A DNA stretch of 64,000 nt from Anaerolinea sp. (GTDB taxonomy: Bacteria; Chloroflexota; Anaerolineae; Anaerolineales; Villigracilaceae): NCBI GenBank assembly GCA_020723805.1, contig DYID01000009.1:62001-126000 (forward strand), in the 5' to 3' direction. A program made the position numbers and the translations under genes. The notes under the pieces are model-generated. The model did not search any database. It was not told the origin of the DNA and saw nothing but the letters and a program-made list of their open reading frames with translations. Below, in pieces: positions 51,807-60,247 of the stretch. Positions within the stretch are counted from its first letter, which is position 1, and every line of letters begins with the position of its first letter.

Positions 51807-53024
51807 ATGATCAACTACTTCAAACTTGCATACCGCAACCTGGGCAGGCATCGCCGCCGCTCCTTCCTTTCGGGGCTGGCGCTCGCCCTCGGCACGGCGC
51901 TGCTGATGTTCATCGCCGCCTTCTTCCAGGGCGAGATGCGCAGCGCCATGGAATCCACCCTGCGCCTCAACAGCGGACACCTCCAGGTGCGCGACGCCGA
52001 CTACGACCCCGACAAACTCAGCGTGGCATGGGATTACCTGGTCGAGAACCCGATGCAAATCGCCGCGCAGATACAGACGCTGGATGTCGTCCAAACGGCG
52101 ACGCCGCGCCTGTTTGCCAGCGGCATCGTCTCGGTCCGCGATGAATCGGTGGGCGTCCAAATCATCGGCATTGACCCCGCCTCCCCGGCGAACGATCCGT
52201 ACCGCACGCTGACGGCGGGCGAGTTCCTCACCGCCGACGACCGCGAGGGAATCCTCATCGGGTATCCGCTTGCCCAAAGTCTGAGGTTGAGTGTGGGCGA
52301 TACGCTCACACTGCTGGTCAACACCGCCGACGGCAGCGTGGACCAACAGCCGTTCACCGTGCGCGGCATCTTCACCACCGGCACCACCGCCTACGATAAA
52401 GGCATTGTGTTCCTACCGCTCGCCAAGGCGCAGGCGTTCTCCGGCGCAGGCGACCGCGCCAGCATCATCTTCGTTCTGCTCAAAGACCGCGAGCAGGCGG
52501 AGGCGGTAGCCGCCGCGATTTCCAGTCCCAATTATCAGGTCAAGACCTGGCGCGAGTTGAATCAACTGCTCGTGCTGGTCAACGACTTTTCAGACGCCTA
52601 TCTGGTCGTCATCAACCTCATCATCCTCGGCGTGACCGTCACGGTCATCGTCAACACCCTGCTCATGTCGGTCTTCGAGCGCACGCGCGAGATTGGCATC
52701 CTCTCCGCCATCGGCATGAAGGGACACCAGATCATCACGCTGTTTCTGGCAGAAGCGTTCCTGCTGGCTGCGGGCGGCGTGACCGCCGGCACGCTGATTG
52801 GCTGGGCAGCCTCCGCCTACTTTGGCAAAGTCGGGATTTACTTCGGCGACCTCGGCTTGAGCGCCGACATGCTCCTCGAAGACCGCATCTACACCGTCCT
52901 GACCTTCGACGCCGCCGTCAATCTGATTATCACGGCATTCGTCATCACCCTGCTCGCTTCGCTCTACCCCGCGCGGATGGCTTCCCGCATGGAGCCGGTC
53001 GAAGCGTTGCACAGCGCACAATAA
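51807..53024 (+). CDS. ABC exporter permease, MacB/FtsX type (second)
   Basis: 405 residues, same architecture as its neighbour: N-terminal helix, outer domain (about 45-265), and three helices near the end with SVFERTREIGILSAIGMKGH and SLYPARMASRMEPVEALHSA. The outer domain differs enough for a heterodimeric transporter. AGCGAAGAGAGCAACC precedes the ATG. Confidence 0.92.
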   Translation: MINYFKLAYRNLGRHRRRSFLSGLALALGTALLMFIAAFFQGEMRSAMESTLRLNSGHLQVRDADYDPDKLSVAWDYLVENPMQIAAQIQTLDVVQTATPRLFASGIVSVRDESVGVQIIGIDPASPANDPYRTLTAGEFLTADDREGILIGYPLAQSLRLSVGDTLTLLVNTADGSVDQQPFTVRGIFTTGTTAYDKGIVFLPLAKAQAFSGAGDRASIIFVLLKDREQAEAVAAAISSPNYQVKTWRELNQLLVLVNDFSDAYLVVINLIILGVTVTVIVNTLLMSVFERTREIGILSAIGMKGHQIITLFLAEAFLLAAGGVTAGTLIGWAASAYFGKVGIYFGDLGLSADMLLEDRIYTVLTFDAAVNLIITAFVITLLASLYPARMASRMEPVEALHSAQ

Positions 53025-53026
53025 TG

Positions 53027-53079
53027 CCCTCACCCCCCGTCCCCTCCCCCAATTTTGGGAGAGGGGACGGGGGCGAGGG
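53027..53079. repeat. CCCTCACCCC-type palindrome between permease and ATPase genes
   Basis: CCCTCACCCCCCGTCCCCTC...GAGGGGACGGGGGCGAGGG around a CCCAATTTTGGG loop. Same class as the rnpB insert. Confidence 0.82.
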
Positions 53080-53096
53080 AACAAAGGAGAACCAAC

Positions 53097-53792
53097 ATGG
53101 AAGTCGCAAAACTGACCGATGTCACCCGCATTTACAAAGTCGGGCAGGTGGAAACCCGCGCCCTGAACGGCATCAATCTGACCATTGAAAGCGGCGAATT
53201 CACCTCGCTCGTCGGTCCCTCCGGCTCGGGCAAGACCACCCTGCTGCAACTCATCGGCTGTCTCGACCAGCCCACCAGCGGCAGCGTCGTCATCAACGGC
53301 AAAGAGACCACCGGTCTCAACCGCAACCAGCGCGCCGATTTGCGCAAAGGCACGATTGGCTTTGTGTTCCAATTCTTCGCGCTCATTCCCACCCTCACCG
53401 CCTACGAGAACGTGGAAATGCCGCTCCTGCTCAACGGCAAGAGCGCGGCGGAACGGCGCAGGCGTGTGATGGAATTGCTCGAAGCGGTTGGCATGGCGGA
53501 TCGCGCGAACAACCGCCCCGACCAACTCTCCGGCGGACAGCAGCAGCGCGTCGCCGTCGCCCGTGCGCTTGCCACCAACCCCAAACTGATCCTCGCCGAC
53601 GAACCCACCGCCAACCTCGACACCGAGAACGGCGAGCAGGTCATGGAAATCATGAAGAAACTCAACCGCGAGACCGGCACCACCTTCGTCTTTGCCACGC
53701 ACGACCCGCGCGTCATCAAATACGCCAACCGCGTGGTCACCTTGCAGGACGGCGTGATTGTCAAAGACGCGCCGGGCAATGGAAAATCCTGA
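53097..53792 (+). CDS. ABC exporter ATPase (MacB/LolD type)
   Basis: 231 residues: Walker [14 protein letters not shown]-loop [20 protein letters not shown], signature [15 protein letters not shown], Walker [14 protein letters not shown]-loop FATHDPR. Drives the two permeases. Start at 53097 with AAAGGAGAACC; the GC-rich palindrome lies just upstream. An adaptor lipoprotein follows after 11 bases. Confidence 0.94.
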   Translation: MEVAKLTDVTRIYKVGQVETRALNGINLTIESGEFTSLVGPSGSGKTTLLQLIGCLDQPTSGSVVINGKETTGLNRNQRADLRKGTIGFVFQFFALIPTLTAYENVEMPLLLNGKSAAERRRRVMELLEAVGMADRANNRPDQLSGGQQQRVAVARALATNPKLILADEPTANLDTENGEQVMEIMKKLNRETGTTFVFATHDPRVIKYANRVVTLQDGVIVKDAPGNGKS

Positions 53793-53803
53793 AGCAGGTG
53801 AGA

Positions 53804-54982
53804 ATGAAGAAGATCAATTTACTTTTGTTGACTGCATTGGCTCTGCTCCTCTCCGCCTGCGGTTCATCCGCGACACCGACGCCCATTCCCACCCTTGTGT
53901 TGGGAGGCGGCGATGTCACCCCCGCGCCTCGTCCCGTTTCCAGCGCAGGCAATATTATCGCTTCGGCGGTCCTCGTCCCAGCGCAGGAGGCGCATCTGGC
54001 TTTCGCCGCCGGCGGGACTGTGCTCAAGGTCAATGCCAAAGTGGGAGACCGGGTCACAGCCGGATTCATCCTGGTGGAACTGGACGACACCCTCGCCCGG
54101 CTGGAAGTGGAACGTGCCCAGCGCGTCCTGCGTGAACTGACCTCGCCCGCCGCCGTTGCTGCGGCGGAACAGGCTGTGGCAAACGCCCAGGAAGCCTACG
54201 ACGAAGCCAAGAAGAAAGCCGACAGCCTCAACCGCCGTTTTGCCGACAATGTCACCCTTGACTATCTCGAAGCGCAGGTCACTTTGGCACAGCAGGCTTT
54301 GGATTTTGCGCGGGAGGCATACAACCGCACGCGCGGACTTTCTTCCGCCGACCCTGCGCGGGCGAAAGCCGCCACCGACCTCTACAACGCGCAAAAGGCA
54401 TACAACACCGCTCTGGCAAACCTCAACTGGTTTACCGAAAAACCATCCGATACCGAAGTCGCCCGCATCACAGCCGACCTCAATGCCGCTTCCGCCGCTT
54501 TGCAGGAGGCGAAGTGGTATCTTGCCGAGTTGAAGGGCGAAGCCGTTCCAGCAGAAGCCAGCGGGGCGCAACTTGCCCAACTTCAGCAGGCACGCGCCGA
54601 CCTGCAAGCCGCACAGACGCGCCTTGCCCAAACCCGCCTCGTCGCCCCCATTGACGGCACGGTGGCGCAGGTGAATGTGATTGCCGGCGAGTATGCCGCG
54701 CCGGGCAAAGTGTTGATCGTCCTCAGCAACGTGGATCGGTTGCAGGTCAAGACCACCGACCTGAGCGAGCGCGATGTCACGAAGGTCAAAGTGGGCGATC
54801 CGGCGGTCATCCTTGTTGATGCACTCAATCAGGAATTCGGCGGCACGGTCATCAGCATTTCGCCGCTGGCGTCCATGCTCGGCGGGGACGTGGTGTACGA
54901 GGTCACGCTTGCCTTCGATGAACAACCCTCCGGCGCCCTTGCCGGCATGACGGCGGATGTGACGTTTGGGGAGGGGGAATAG
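53804..54982 (+). CDS. Membrane-fusion adaptor lipoprotein (HlyD/MacA type)
   Basis: 392 residues. Lipoprotein signal LLLLTALALLLSACGSS; lipoyl-type half (HLAFAAGGTVLKVNAKVGDR, VTAGFILVELDD); a long coiled-coil hairpin (about 110-265); second lipoyl half (APIDGTVAQVNVIAGEYAAP) and a beta domain (VKVGDPAVILVDALNQEFGG). In a single-membrane or atypical envelope it may guide the substrate away from the permeases, not connect to a TolC. The stop is in the TAGTTAG heptad. Confidence 0.9.
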   Translation: MKKINLLLLTALALLLSACGSSATPTPIPTLVLGGGDVTPAPRPVSSAGNIIASAVLVPAQEAHLAFAAGGTVLKVNAKVGDRVTAGFILVELDDTLARLEVERAQRVLRELTSPAAVAAAEQAVANAQEAYDEAKKKADSLNRRFADNVTLDYLEAQVTLAQQALDFAREAYNRTRGLSSADPARAKAATDLYNAQKAYNTALANLNWFTEKPSDTEVARITADLNAASAALQEAKWYLAELKGEAVPAEASGAQLAQLQQARADLQAAQTRLAQTRLVAPIDGTVAQVNVIAGEYAAPGKVLIVLSNVDRLQVKTTDLSERDVTKVKVGDPAVILVDALNQEFGGTVISISPLASMLGGDVVYEVTLAFDEQPSGALAGMTADVTFGEGE

Positions 54983-55028
54983 TTAGTGATCAGTGATCGG
55001 TAATCAGCGATTGGTAATTGGTAATTGC
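54980..55028. repeat. Heptad array over the adaptor stop codon
   Basis: TAGTTAG (with the stop), TGATCAG, TGATCGG, TAATCAG, CGATTGG, TAATTGG, TAATTGC: seven units in register. Confidence 0.88.
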
Positions 55029-55066
55029 AGACGCGGATGGGCTATAATCTCCGCGTCTTTTTTTAC
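55029..55066 (+). terminator. Terminator after the export operon
   Basis: GACGCGGA / TCCGCGTC stem followed by T6-7. The loop contains TATAAT, so the region might also carry a promoter. Confidence 0.65.
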
Positions 55067-55117
55067 CTGATACTGAAGAAACCTCAATTCGGGATAAACA
55101 TCCGTGTCCGAAAATTT

Positions 55118-55182
55118 ACCGCCGAGATGCTGAGTGCGCAGAATATTTTGGTTTTTCTCAGCGTTCTCTGCGTCTCTGCGGT
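55118..55182. repeat. ACCGCCGAGA...TCTCTGCGGT long palindrome
   Basis: Arms ACCGCCGAGATGCTGAG / CTGCGTCTCTGCGGT with inner GCGCAGAA / TTCTCTGC; related to the elements at 30741 and 48781. Confidence 0.65.
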
Positions 55183-55238
55183 GAGAAAGTCCTTACACCC
55201 GAACTGACGTGAAAAACGCTGACATTGGAGCAACTCTC

Positions 55239-56633
55239 ATGACTCTTCCCACAAAAATCACGGTCATTGGCGCAGGCTCGGCATCGTTCGGCGAGAACAC
55301 CCTCTCCGCCATCATGCGCTCGAAGCGGCTCAAAGGCTCCACCCTCGCGCTCGTGGATCGAAATGCCGAGGCGTTGGATATTGTCCATCGTCTGGCGAAC
55401 AGGCTCAATGTCGAGTGGGATGCGGGGTTTGTGGTCACGGCGCATACGCATCACGCCGAGGCGCTGCCGGGCAGTCAATTCGTTGTCAATGCCATCGAGG
55501 TCGGTGCGCGTGAAAATTTGTGGAAGCGCGATTTCGAAATCCCGCTCCAATATGGCGTGCGCCAGCCGTATGCCGAAAACGGCGGACCCGGCGGCTTTGC
55601 CCATGCCGCGCGCAACATCGGACCCATTTTGCAGATTGCGCACGATATGGAAGCGGCTTGCCCCGATGCGTGGTTCGTCAACTTCACCAACCCGATGATT
55701 CGCATTTGCGACGCGGTCAATCGTCACAGCAAAATCAAAGCCGTGGGGTTGTGTCATCAAATTTACGCGGGTTATGTGATGGTCGGTGTGGCACTGGCGA
55801 AAGACCTCGGCATCGAAGTGCCGGAAGGACTCACCGGCATGCACGCCGCGGTGGATCAGCATCCGCTTCAGCATCGCGTGCGCGAGCAGATTGTGCCGCT
55901 GGTGGATATTCGCGCAGCGGGATTGAATCACTTTACCTGGATTCTTTCCATCACAGACCGCCGCAGCGGCGAGGACCTTTATCCGCTCTTTCGCAAACGC
56001 TTCTTCGAACTGGACCCGAACTTTGAACCGCTCACGAGGGATATTTTCTCCGCCTTCGGTTTGTTCCCCGTCCCCGGCGATACGCATCTGTGCGAATACC
56101 TGCCCTGGATGAGCGACCCGCAAACCAAGCCCTGGGAAAAGTACAACATCCGCTTGTATGACTGGGACTTGATGGCGGCGGTGCGCGAATTTGAATTGTT
56201 CCGTTTGAACGAAATGGCAAACGGCGAGGCGACCATCGAAGGTCTGCTCGATACCGATTCGGAGGGCGCGTTGGAAATGATCGAGAATGTGGCGGGCGCT
56301 GGAAATCACTATCACCTTGCCGCAAATCTGCCGAATGCAGGGCAAATTTCCAACCTGCCGCTTGGCGCAACGGTCGAGACGCCGGTGCAGGTGAATGGGG
56401 CGGGGATTCATCCAGTTCACGTCGGCGCACTGCCCGAGCCGATTGCTGAACTTCTGCGGCGCGAGATTACCACCGCCCAACTTTGCGTGGATTCCGTTGT
56501 CGAAGGCTCGCGCGAAAAAGCCTTGCAATGCCTCCTGCTCGACCCGGTCATCACCGATATTGAAACTGCCAAGAAGATCCTCGATGATTACCTGACCGAA
56601 TACAGAGACTATCTTCCGCAGTTTTGGAAATAA
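55239..56633 (+). CDS. Family 4 glycoside hydrolase
   Basis: NAD- and Mn-dependent glycosidase (GH4: alpha-galactosidase, alpha-glucosidase, 6-phospho-glycosidase or galacturonidase). 464 residues: Rossmann start KITVIGAGSASFGENTLSA, Asp of ALVDRNAEAL, NP of FVNFTNPMIRICD, Mn ligands Cys172 and His173 in AVGLCHQIY, His231 in GLNHFTW. The exact sugar is not decided. Start at 55239 (GGAG 8 bases before). No transport or sugar genes are adjacent. Confidence 0.9.
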   Translation: MTLPTKITVIGAGSASFGENTLSAIMRSKRLKGSTLALVDRNAEALDIVHRLANRLNVEWDAGFVVTAHTHHAEALPGSQFVVNAIEVGARENLWKRDFEIPLQYGVRQPYAENGGPGGFAHAARNIGPILQIAHDMEAACPDAWFVNFTNPMIRICDAVNRHSKIKAVGLCHQIYAGYVMVGVALAKDLGIEVPEGLTGMHAAVDQHPLQHRVREQIVPLVDIRAAGLNHFTWILSITDRRSGEDLYPLFRKRFFELDPNFEPLTRDIFSAFGLFPVPGDTHLCEYLPWMSDPQTKPWEKYNIRLYDWDLMAAVREFELFRLNEMANGEATIEGLLDTDSEGALEMIENVAGAGNHYHLAANLPNAGQISNLPLGATVETPVQVNGAGIHPVHVGALPEPIAELLRREITTAQLCVDSVVEGSREKALQCLLLDPVITDIETAKKILDDYLTEYRDYLPQFWK

Positions 56634-56640
56634 GCCTCGT

Positions 56641-56675
56641 CAATTACCAATCACCAATTACCAATTACCAATTAC
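56641..56675. repeat. Heptad array before the GNAT gene
   Basis: CAATTAC, CAATCAC, CAATTAC, CAATTAC, CAATTAC, ending two bases before the ATG and replacing a normal ribosome site. Confidence 0.88.
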
Positions 56676-56677
56676 TT

Positions 56678-57229
56678 ATGGACATCAAAGACTTACATCC
56701 CTCCGATGAAAACTTGATTCGCCAAGCCGCCCAACTGCTGGTGGATGCCTTCCGTGAGCATTGGGCTGGCGCATGGCAAACCTTCGAAGAGGGGCTGGAT
56801 GAAATTCGGGAAATGCTGGTCCCTGAGCGTATTCTCCGCGTGGCGGTGGACGATGACGGAAATCTGCTGGGCATCATCGGTGGGATTCCCGAATATGATG
56901 GCAGAGTCTGGGAGTTGCACCCGCTGGCGGTACAACCCTCCATGCAGGGACAGGGAATTGGGCGCGCGCTAATTGAGGATTTCGAGGCGCAGGTCCGCCA
57001 GCGCGGCGGATTGACCATCACCCTCGGCACCGACGACGAAGACGGCATGACTTCGCTTTCCAATGTTGACTTGTATGACAACACGTGGGAAAAGATACGC
57101 GACATCCGCAATCTGAAGGGACATCCTTACACGTTCTATCAGAAGATGGGCTTTGTCATCACCGGCGTCGTCCCCGATGCGAACGGCAGAGGCAAGCCGG
57201 ATATTTGCATGTCGAAGAGGGTGGAATAG
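56678..57229 (+). CDS. GNAT-family N-acetyltransferase
   Basis: 183 residues. Acetyl-CoA site LHPLAVQPSMQGQGIGRALI (the QxxGxG/A motif) near 88-107; C-terminal FYQKMGFVITGVVPDANGRG. The arrangement resembles aminoglycoside 6'-acetyltransferase-like proteins (HPYTFYQKMGF), but substrate is unknown and resistance must not be assumed. Start at 56678 gives the normal beginning (MDIKDLHPSDENLIRQAAQL). Confidence 0.88.
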   Translation: MDIKDLHPSDENLIRQAAQLLVDAFREHWAGAWQTFEEGLDEIREMLVPERILRVAVDDDGNLLGIIGGIPEYDGRVWELHPLAVQPSMQGQGIGRALIEDFEAQVRQRGGLTITLGTDDEDGMTSLSNVDLYDNTWEKIRDIRNLKGHPYTFYQKMGFVITGVVPDANGRGKPDICMSKRVE

Positions 57230-57612
57230 CCTTCCTTCGATTTGTAAAAGCGTTTTGCGTTTATATTCCGTTGAATTGAATGTTCGCTTTCATTGGGGAA
57301 GAATTTCAAGAAAGCCGTTTTCATGTTTGTGTTTGACAAAGAATCTTTATGTGCAGCGTTGTGACTCATATGCTTCATCAAAGATGTTGCGCGAAAAAAA
57401 TTTTAAAGTTATTTCATCATCAAAAAACCTTTACATAAATTCAATAATAGATACAATCTGTAATGGTTGTACATCATCATTGCATGATTCAATGCAACAA
57501 ATATATTGAATCAAATCAAACGATACTTTGCATGATGATTGTATGAAACAATCAAGATACAAAAACAAGTTCATAAAAGACTATCTTGATTGAATGAAGA
57601 AAAGGACTCGAC
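57230..57612. other. AT-rich structured leader region
   Basis: No gene seen. A candidate promoter TTTACA (57430-57435) - 16 - TACAAT (57452-57457) starts a leader of about 150 bases with several inverted repeats: TTGCAT/ATGCAA (57480-57497), TGATTCAA/TTGAATCA (57486-57514), CAATCAAGATA/TATCTTGATTG (57549-57593) and CATCATCATTGCA against TGCATGATGAT. Confidence 0.6.
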
Positions 57613-58635
57613 ATGTATATTTGTGTACTCTCCTCTTCTCCGGAGGACCCAAACGACAAACCCTATGATCCGTCGCCGCACATGAACGGCTTCAAGTGGA
57701 AGCATCATCTTGTCCAGCCGTTGAATGTGGAAAAGCAGCTGCGCGACCTCGTCAACGAAGGCGTGGACGTGTTTGTCAATCTTTGCGATGGTACCCCCGA
57801 TGATGCGCTCTCCGGCATCGGGCTGGTGCAGCTCATGGAGAAAATGGGCTTGGCGTTCACCGGCGCCGATTCGAAATTCTTCGATCCCTCGCGCCAGGAA
57901 ATGAAAGCCCATGCCAAAAAGGCGGGCGTGCCTTCCCCCGCCTGGGTGATGGTGGACCGCGTCGAAGACGTGGAACGCGCCGCGAAAAAGTTGCGCTACC
58001 CGGTCCTCGTCAAACCGCCGCACGGATACGCCAGCGTCGGCATTACGCGCAAATCCCGCTGCGAGAACCTCGAACAGCTCAAAGAGCAGGCGGCAGTGGA
58101 AATCGAGCAGTTCGGACGCGCCCTGCTCGAAGAGTTCATCGAAGGGCGGGAGTTCACCTGTCTCATCGCCGAGAATCCAGACGACCCGAAAAACCCCATC
58201 ACCTTCAAGCCCGTGGAATTCATCTTCCCGGAGGGGGAGTCGTTCAAGCACTACGATATGAAATGGGTGGAATACGAAAAAATGTCGGTTGCGCCGGTGG
58301 ATGACCCCCGCATCGAAAAGGTTTTGCGCGAGCAGACCGCCCGTCTGTTCAAAGCCATGAACGGCAACGGCTATGCCCGCTGTGATTACCGCATGGGCGC
58401 CGACGGCACCATCTACATGCTCGAAATCAACCCCAACTGCGGCATTTTCTACGCGCCGCACGAACCGGGCTCGGCAGATTTCTCCCTGCTCAACGACCCC
58501 GTCTATAACCATCACAAATTCCTGAACCTCATCATCCGCGCCGGGCTGAATCGCCAAGCCAGGATGCTTGCCGCGAAGATGAAAAAACGCCACGTCCGCA
58601 AACAGCCTGCCGAACAGCAAATGGTGTATGCATAA
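57613..58635 (+). CDS. D-Ala-D-Ala-ligase-like ATP-grasp enzyme
   Basis: 340 residues of the ATP-grasp fold. Seen: YPVLVKPPHGYASVGITRKS (ATP lysine and P-loop), LLEEFIEGREFTCLIAE, ARCDYRMGADGTIYMLEINP with Mg ligands and NPNCG. It departs from Ddl in the N-terminal part (VNEGVDVFVNLCDGTPDDAL) and in having a basic C-terminal tail. Likely joins two amino acids or a peptide and an amine; substrate not decided. It has an unusually long, repeat-rich AT leader and its own terminator. Confidence 0.85.
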   Translation: MYICVLSSSPEDPNDKPYDPSPHMNGFKWKHHLVQPLNVEKQLRDLVNEGVDVFVNLCDGTPDDALSGIGLVQLMEKMGLAFTGADSKFFDPSRQEMKAHAKKAGVPSPAWVMVDRVEDVERAAKKLRYPVLVKPPHGYASVGITRKSRCENLEQLKEQAAVEIEQFGRALLEEFIEGREFTCLIAENPDDPKNPITFKPVEFIFPEGESFKHYDMKWVEYEKMSVAPVDDPRIEKVLREQTARLFKAMNGNGYARCDYRMGADGTIYMLEINPNCGIFYAPHEPGSADFSLLNDPVYNHHKFLNLIIRAGLNRQARMLAAKMKKRHVRKQPAEQQMVYA

Positions 58636-58639
58636 CGCA

Positions 58640-58671
58640 AAACTTCCGAGGCAGCCCCTCGGAAGTTTTTT
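58640..58671 (+). terminator. Intrinsic terminator
   Basis: AACTTCCGAG-GCAGCCC-CTCGGAAGTT followed by T5. Confidence 0.92.
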
Positions 58672-58757
58672 ATTGCCGTCTCCCCCGACATAATCCATCC
58701 CCGAATCTCAGCCTCTTGTGGTTAAATACTGCCATCAACTCAAAGGAGAGAAAGAAC

Positions 58758-59282
58758 ATGCCAACGGAACGCAACAACTTTTTCAAATTGGGCGATAACT
58801 TCGCCACCATCATCGGCGACGATGTAAAGGTCGGAGACCCGGCTCCCGAATTTACCTCGGTCGTGCCGGGTTGGGGAAAGGTCAATCCGCTTCAGGAATC
58901 CAAAGGCAAGGTCATCATCCTTTCCGCCGTTCCCTCGCTGGATACCGATGTCTGTGACCGCGAGACCCGCCGCTTCAACCAGGAAGCCGCCAAACTCAGC
59001 GATGACATCGTCATCTACACCATCAGTTGTGATTTCCCCATGGCGCAGAAACGCTGGTGCGGCGCCGCCGGCGTGGACAAGGTCAAAGTTGTCTCGGATG
59101 TGGTCGAGGCGGAATTTGGCATCAAGTATGGCTTGCTCATCAAAGAACGCCGCTACCTGCGCCGCGCGGTCTTCATCGTGGGGCGCGACGGCAAACTGAC
59201 CTACGTCAACTACCTGCCGACGCTTGGGCAGGAACCCGATTACGACGAGGTGATTGCCGAAGCCAAAAAAGCGCTTGGATAG
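58758..59282 (+). CDS. tpx: Thiol peroxidase (Tpx-type peroxiredoxin)
   Basis: Reduces hydroperoxides with thioredoxin. 174 residues: peroxidatic Cys66 in PSLDTDVCDRETRRFN, Arg/Thr positions kept, resolving Cys101 in MAQKRWCGAAGVDKV; C-terminal VNYLPTLGQEPDYDEVIAEA. CAAAGGAGAGAAAGAAC precedes the ATG. Stands alone between two terminators. Confidence 0.94.
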   Translation: MPTERNNFFKLGDNFATIIGDDVKVGDPAPEFTSVVPGWGKVNPLQESKGKVIILSAVPSLDTDVCDRETRRFNQEAAKLSDDIVIYTISCDFPMAQKRWCGAAGVDKVKVVSDVVEAEFGIKYGLLIKERRYLRRAVFIVGRDGKLTYVNYLPTLGQEPDYDEVIAEAKKALG

Positions 59283-59300
59283 ACCCGTCCCTGCAAGCCG

Positions 59301-59340
59301 CATCCCGAAGGTCTTTTGCAAACCTTCGGGATGTTTTTAT
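59301..59340. terminator. CATCCCGAAGG palindrome, convergent terminator
   Basis: Arms CATCCCGAAGG (59301-59311) and CCTTCGGGATG (59323-59333) followed by TTTTTAT. A compensated G-to-A variant (C/G pair replaced by A/T pair) of the CGTCCCGAAGG family, here clearly used as terminator for tpx. Confidence 0.9.
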
Positions 59341-60170
59341 CCCAGCACCACGTTGTCAATCAGCCGCGTCTTGCCGATGAAAACCGCCATCGAAAGCAGG
59401 GCTTTGCCTCGGATTTCGGTCAGTTCTTCCAGCGTGTCGTAATCGGCGCACGAGACGTATTGCACCTCCGCCAGCGGCTCAGCCGCCAGCACCTCTCTCA
59501 TCTTTCCCCTCAACGTTTCCGCATTTCTTTCTCCCGCCTCATACAACGCTTTTGCCGCGTTCAACGAGCGGAACAGCACCGTCGCCGCCTTGCGCTGTTC
59601 GGGATTCAGGTACACGTTGCGGCTGGACATCGCCAGCCCATCCGCCTCGCGCACGGTGGGACAGACCACAATCTCGATGGGGAAGTTCAAATCCAGCGTC
59701 ATCCGCCGGATGACCGCCGCCTGCTGGGCATCTTTCTGTCCGAAATATGCTTTGTGCGGCTGAACGGCGTTGAACAACTTGGCGACCACCGTCGTCACCC
59801 CGCGGAAGTGACCCGGCCGCATCGCACCCTCCAGTGGACGCGTCACCGCTTCGACCTCCACCCAGGTCTGGTACCCCGGCGGATACATGACCTCCGCTGT
59901 GGGCGTCCACACCAAATCCACGCCGAGCGGCTCGATGAGTCTCAGGTCGCGTTCGAGGTCGCGCGGATACTTGGCGAGGTCCTCGTTCGGTCCAAACTGG
60001 GTGGGGTTGACGAAGATGGAGACGACGACCGCCTCGCACTCCTCCTTCGCACGGCGGATGAGGGAGAGATGTCCTTCGTGTAGATAACCCATTGTTGGGA
60101 CGAATCCGACCGTCCCGTCGAGAGAGAGGCGGGCAGAGCGGAGTTCCTCCAGAGTAACTACTCTTCGCAT
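59337..60170 (-). CDS. panC: Pantothenate synthetase
   Basis: Joins pantoate and beta-alanine using ATP, leading to coenzyme A. 277 residues: PTMGYLHEGHLSLIRRA with HxGH, FVNPTQFGPNEDLAKYPRDL, FFGQKDAQQ-type YFGQKDAQQAAVIRRM, and SSRNVYLNP (KMSKS-like). Start at 60170; the frame runs on upstream without a ribosome site and across the divergent promoter. Confidence 0.94.
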   Translation of the reverse strand: MRRVVTLEELRSARLSLDGTVGFVPTMGYLHEGHLSLIRRAKEECEAVVVSIFVNPTQFGPNEDLAKYPRDLERDLRLIEPLGVDLVWTPTAEVMYPPGYQTWVEVEAVTRPLEGAMRPGHFRGVTTVVAKLFNAVQPHKAYFGQKDAQQAAVIRRMTLDLNFPIEIVVCPTVREADGLAMSSRNVYLNPEQRKAATVLFRSLNAAKALYEAGERNAETLRGKMREVLAAEPLAEVQYVSCADYDTLEELTEIRGKALLSMAVFIGKTRLIDNVVLG

Positions 60171-60187
60171 AGTCAATCCTCCAGTCG

Positions 60188-60217
60188 TTGACAGATATAG
60201 AAAATCTGTGCTACACT
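60188..60217 (+). promoter_or_regulatory. Promoter of the small-protein gene
   Basis: TTGACA (60188-60193), 18-base spacer, TACACT (60212-60217); AAGGAG at 60237-60242 serves as ribosome site. Confidence 0.7.
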
Positions 60218-60247
60218 GACTTCCAAACCAATTCACAAGGAGAAAAA

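Noticed and set aside
56678-57229. Aminoglycoside resistance gene
   Set aside because: Only general GNAT motifs and weak resemblance; no mobile or resistance context.
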